A stretch of 10,366 nucleotides of DNA from an uncultured Lysobacteraceae bacterium (lineage in GTDB: Bacteria; Pseudomonadota; Gammaproteobacteria; Xanthomonadales; Rhodanobacteraceae). Positions 6,709 to 10,366 of this stretch are shown in pieces. The stretch spans positions 1 to 10,366 of the forward strand of contig CAMLLF010000077.1 in NCBI GenBank assembly GCA_946480705.1, in the 5' to 3' direction. Under the pieces are notes generated by a model. It was given only the letters and a program-made list of their open reading frames with translations. It searched no databases and had not been told where the DNA came from. Position numbers and translations under genes: made by a program. Numbering within the stretch: the stretch's first letter is position 1; each line of letters begins with the position of its first letter.

Positions 6709-7742
6709 GGGCGGTCGTCACGTTGCTGCTCGCCGTCGCACTCGCCGCCTGCGGTTCGGCGCCGCGGCGCGACCTCGATCTCGACCGTCTGCGCGCGAGC
6801 CTCGACGCGCTCGCGACCGATCCCGATCTCGCCAAGCTCGCGCTTGCCGAGCGCGCGCTCGCCGAAGCGGCCGTGCGCCGTCTCGATGCGAGCAGCGTCA
6901 ACGCGGCGGAGCACGCGCAGCTCGCCTACCTCGCCGAGCGCCGCGTCGACATCGCCTACATCGCCGCGCAGACCGAGCGCGAGGCGGTGCGCCTGATCGA
7001 ACTGCAGCGCGAGCACGCGAGCCTGCTGCTGGCCGCGAGCCGACGCGAAACGGCGGCGATGCGTGCCGAACTCGACCGGCAGCGACAGCGCGAACTGCTG
7101 CAGCAGGAAGATGCGTTGCGCGGCGGCGCCGCTGCGCCGGCCGCACCGGTCACGCTTTCGCCGCCGGGTGCTCCGGCGCTGGCGCCGGCACCGCTGACTG
7201 CATCTGCCGCACCCGCCGCGCCGGTAGCCCCGCCGCTGCCGGTCGCGCCGCCGGCGACCAGTGTCGAGCCGCCGCCCGCAGCGATGCCCTCGCCCGCGCC
7301 GGATGAGCAGCGGCCGGTTGCGATCGCACCGCCGTCGGCCGATCCCGCGTCGCTCGCGCAGCGGCTCGCGAGGCTCGCGCCGGATGCGGACAGCGACGGC
7401 CGCCAGGTCACGCTCGAGGATCTCGTGTTCGAGCCCGGCACGGCGACGTTCTCGGCCGATGCTGGGACCGGTCTCGCCCGCGTCGCCGCCTGGGCCGCCG
7501 CAGCGGCGTCGCTGCCGATCCGCATTGAGGGACACACCGATGCGACGGGCAGCCCGGATGCGAACCGCAGTCTGTCGCTGCGCCGTGCCGAGGCCGTGCG
7601 CGACGCGCTGATCGCGCGCGGAATCGGCGCGGCGCGCATCAGCGTGTCGGGCGAAGGCGGCGCGCAGCCGGTCGCGTCGAACGACGATCCCGAGGGCCGC
7701 GCACGCAACCGCCGCGTCGTGGTCCGGCTCGGCGGAGGCTGA
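6705..7742 (+). CDS. OmpA-family outer-membrane lipoprotein
   Basis: 345 residues starting at GTG 6705, which overlaps the upstream TGA as GTGA. The start is chosen because it directly yields a lipoprotein signal (MRAVVTLLLAVALAAC, lipobox LAAC, Cys16 lipidated). Residue 17 is Gly rather than Asp, so Lol sorting to the outer membrane is expected. Residues about 20-135 are charged and helical, probably coiled coil, with a DUF4398-like repeat pattern. Residues about 140-212 are a Pro/Ala-rich linker long enough to reach across the periplasm. Residues about 235-343 are an OmpA C-terminal domain. The peptidoglycan-binding pair is visible: Asp279 in GHTDATG and Arg294 in SLRRAEAV, 15 residues apart as in Acinetobacter OmpA (D271/R286). 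It probably tethers the outer membrane to the cell wall, working with the DUF4398 protein. Confidence 0.9.
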   Translation: MRAVVTLLLAVALAACGSAPRRDLDLDRLRASLDALATDPDLAKLALAERALAEAAVRRLDASSVNAAEHAQLAYLAERRVDIAYIAAQTEREAVRLIELQREHASLLLAASRRETAAMRAELDRQRQRELLQQEDALRGGAAAPAAPVTLSPPGAPALAPAPLTASAAPAAPVAPPLPVAPPATSVEPPPAAMPSPAPDEQRPVAIAPPSADPASLAQRLARLAPDADSDGRQVTLEDLVFEPGTATFSADAGTGLARVAAWAAAAASLPIRIEGHTDATGSPDANRSLSLRRAEAVRDALIARGIGAARISVSGEGGAQPVASNDDPEGRARNRRVVVRLGGG

Positions 7743-7777
7743 ATCGCGGCGCCCGCGGCGGACTTCCTGCCGCGTCA

Positions 7778-7797
7778 ACGGCCTGCCTGCAGGCCGT
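7778..7797 (+). terminator. Hairpin after the OmpA lipoprotein gene, possible terminator
   Basis: ACGGCCTG (7778-7785) and CAGGCCGT (7790-7797) form a perfect 8-bp stem with a CCTG loop, 35 nt after the OmpA stop. No U-tract follows, so it is an atypical terminator or an end-protecting 3' structure. It is the only strong structure separating the envelope pair from the DUF465 gene. Confidence 0.4.
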
Positions 7798-8065
7798 AAC
7801 GAAATGCTAATGAATGCACGCGGTTGCGGTTTGCGCGCGCTCCGGCAAAGGAGTAGGGTGGCTCGGCAGTCGCCCGGATTACGCGGTACGGCTGCCGAAT
7901 CCATGCAGATCAGCGCATCGCCGACGTCCGAGTCCGCCTCACACCACCATCGCCCGATGGGGTCGACGCGCGACAGCGCAAATTCCGCTTCAGGTCAGTT
8001 TCCCGCATCCGTCCTCGCCCGGGCCCTGCTCGCGCGGGCGTCGTCGGCGTGCGTCTTCACAACGA

Positions 8066-8071
8066 AAGGAG
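8066..8071 (+). promoter_or_regulatory. Shine-Dalgarno site of the DUF465 gene
   Basis: AAGGAG lies 8 nt before the ATG at 8080. It fixes the start of the small DUF465 protein and rules out the longer upstream extension of the same frame. Confidence 0.75.
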
Positions 8072-8079
8072 AACGGCTG

Positions 8080-8304
8080 ATGTTCGAGAATCACCAGAAA
8101 TCCGAGATCGACGCATTGCTCAAGTCGAGCACCGAATTCCGCAGCCTGTACCAGCGACACCAGGAACTGGACAGCAAGCTGCGCGACGCCGATCTCGGAG
8201 TGCTGCCGATGGACGACACGACGCTGCATTCGCTGAAGAAGGAAAAACTGCGAGCGAAGGACCGCCTCGTCCATCTCTGGGAACATCGAAGCGGCGCGCA
8301 TTGA
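8080..8304 (+). CDS. DUF465 / YdcH-family small helical protein
   Basis: 74 residues, a normal length for this family. The open frame extends upstream to 7804, but the strong AAGGAG site and the onset of family similarity at MFENHQKSEI place the start at 8080. Residues 18-38 form a helix (TEFRSLYQRHQELDSKLRDAD) whose F..L...H..LD pattern is the DUF465 hallmark. Residues 49-68 form the second helix, with the conserved LKKEKLRAKDRL core. The family makes short antiparallel helical hairpins of unknown molecular function; members are cytoplasmic and often stand alone, as here. A strong terminator at 8451-8483 ends the unit. Base and codon use match the flanking core genes. Confidence 0.88.
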   Translation: MFENHQKSEIDALLKSSTEFRSLYQRHQELDSKLRDADLGVLPMDDTTLHSLKKEKLRAKDRLVHLWEHRSGAH

Positions 8305-8450
8305 TTCCGCGCCCGGATCCGCCGGTTCCGGCATTTCCTGCTGCCGGCTCCCCGTGACGGACGCCCGCAGCTGGGGCGCCCGCCGGTCCTCCCGAAATCT
8401 CCGCGCCGGTTGCGTCGATTGCCGATCCCGTCGCGCCCCCCTGAAGGAAT

Positions 8451-8483
8451 CGCTGAAAACCGCCGTTGCGGCGGTTTTCAGCG
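8451..8483. terminator. Bidirectional Rho-independent terminator
   Basis: The arms CGCTGAAAACCGCCG (8451-8465) and CGGCGGTTTTCAGCG (8469-8483) are a perfect 15-bp inverted repeat with a 3-nt TTG loop. The GC core is flanked by AAAA and TTTT, so either strand gives a GC hairpin followed by a U run. It ends the DUF465 transcript, 147 nt after the stop, and would also block antisense transcription. Confidence 0.85.
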
Positions 8484-8519
8484 TCGCCGATCCCGGCGCA
8501 GGTCCGGACCCGGCTCCGC

Positions 8520-8545
8520 CGATCAGGCGCATGCCCGCCTGATCG
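8520..8545 (+). other. 10-bp stem hairpin downstream of the terminator
   Basis: CGATCAGGCG (8520-8529) and CGCCTGATCG (8536-8545) are a perfect inverted repeat with a 6-nt loop. No T-tract follows. It belongs to a row of structures between the DUF465 gene and cystathionine beta-synthase; its function is unknown. Confidence 0.45.
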
Positions 8546-8563
8546 CGGGCGGCGCATGACGGC

Positions 8564-8648
8564 GTCGAGGGAACACCGGAATTTTTCGACGTTCCCTGCC
8601 GGGCAGCCCTGCCGCCGCTGCCCTTTCCGGGCGGCGGCGAAGGTTTTT
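8564..8648 (+). promoter_or_regulatory. Possible structured leader upstream of cystathionine beta-synthase
   Basis: Two overlapping stems are possible: GTCGA/TCGAC (8564-8568, 8586-8590) and AGGGAAC/GTTCCCT (8568-8574, 8591-8597). They share base 8568 and interleave, so they exclude each other. Downstream, GCCGCCG..CCC (8611-8623) pairs with GGGCGGCGGC (8629-8638) around a 3-nt bulge, followed within 6 nt by TTTTT (8644-8648), which looks like a weak terminator. An anti-terminator/terminator arrangement is imaginable. However, the best promoter for the next gene lies downstream at 8718, and I match no known SAM or SAH riboswitch. Low confidence. Confidence 0.25.
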
Positions 8649-8717
8649 CTGCCGCCCGTGCCGCGTTTTCGCGCCGACGCCGCGCGCGGCGCGTCGCGGC
8701 GCGCCGGGCCGGTCGGT

Positions 8718-8723
8718 TATGAT
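8718..8723 (+). promoter_or_regulatory. -10 promoter element of the cystathionine beta-synthase operon
   Basis: TATGAT matches the sigma-70 -10 consensus at five of six positions and stands out in very GC-rich DNA, 56 nt before the ATG at 8780. No good -35 is seen at 17 nt upstream (GCGTCG), so an activator or a non-canonical -35 may be used. Confidence 0.5.
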
Positions 8724-8746
8724 CCGGCCCCCTGAAACGACGACGT

Positions 8747-8763
8747 CCGGGCATCGTGCCCGG
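8747..8763 (+). promoter_or_regulatory. Hairpin in the short leader of cystathionine beta-synthase
   Basis: CCGGGCA (8747-8753) and TGCCCGG (8757-8763) form a perfect 7-bp stem with a TCG loop, 16 nt before the start codon. It covers the alternative GTG start at 8756, which argues for ATG 8780. It could stabilise the mRNA or tune translation. Confidence 0.45.
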
Positions 8764-8779
8764 CGCTGACGAGAGCCTC

Positions 8780-10366
<1,587 letters not shown>

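Larger units (their letters stand above)
7743..8079 (+). other. 337-bp gene-free stretch before the DUF465 gene
   Basis: No convincing gene is seen. It begins with a strong hairpin (7778-7797). A weak promoter-like pair, TTGCGC (7831-7836) and TAGGGT (7854-7859) with 17-nt spacing, could drive the DUF465 gene from a leader of over 200 nt. A reading frame at 7814-8080 ends in TGATG overlapping the DUF465 start, but its product is Arg/Pro/Ser-rich and looks like noise. The stretch could be a 5' leader or host a small RNA; nothing in it identifies either. Confidence 0.4.

Noticed and set aside
6525..7904. A 459-codon minus-strand frame opposite the OmpA lipoprotein
   Set aside because: It is Arg-rich and low in complexity, while the plus strand has a lipobox and an OmpA domain with key residues.
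7814..8080. An 88-codon frame ending in TGATG at the DUF465 start, possibly a coupled upstream gene
   Set aside because: The product is Arg/Pro/Ser-rich and lacks any fold-like pattern, and the DUF465 gene has its own strong ribosome binding site. The overlap is probably chance.
8484..8779. A SAM or SAH riboswitch upstream of cbs
   Set aside because: Stems are present but I could not match a known riboswitch core, and the best -10 box lies downstream of them. Kept only as a low-confidence structured region.

Overview
The window is a GC-rich stretch of a Gammaproteobacterial chromosome. The gene content (a PilT/PilU-family pilus ATPase, a DUF4398 protein paired with an OmpA-like lipoprotein, a DUF465 protein, and a cystathionine beta-synthase followed by a gamma-family transsulfuration enzyme) most resembles the order Xanthomonadales/Lysobacterales. 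That placement is inferred from protein families and was not tested by a search. No tRNA, rRNA, CRISPR array, insertion sequence or phage gene was seen.

Left half (1-6180), all on the minus strand. In transcription order it holds a type IV pilus retraction ATPase (pilU-like, 5068-6180), a large secreted TPR-CHAT cysteine protease (1740-4997), an unrecognised 128-residue protein (1261-1647) and a secreted subtilisin-like serine protease (start at 1193, running off the left edge). The gaps are only 70, 92 and 67 bp, so the last three, and perhaps all four, may be co-transcribed. The block TPR-CHAT protease, orphan small protein, subtilase is the most unusual part: two exported proteases of different catalytic classes flank a small protein of unknown function that has no signal peptide. 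It is a candidate protease cascade or uncharacterised accessory system.

Middle (6181-7742), plus strand, divergent from pilU. A 144-bp divergent promoter region carries a nested palindrome. It is followed by a small exported DUF4398 helical protein and an OmpA-domain lipoprotein, overlapping by four bases (GTGA). Together they look like a cell-envelope pair, with the lipoprotein tethering the outer membrane to peptidoglycan.

Right half (7743-10366), plus strand. A 337-bp gene-free leader with a strong hairpin precedes a 74-residue DUF465/YdcH-type protein. A 475-bp intergenic stretch then contains a near-perfect bidirectional terminator, several further hairpins (some mutually exclusive) and a good -10 box. 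It leads into cystathionine beta-synthase (with a C-terminal CBS-domain pair) and, 49 bp later, the start of a cystathionine gamma-lyase/synthase-family gene cut by the right edge. These two enzymes would form a reverse transsulfuration module converting homocysteine to cysteine.
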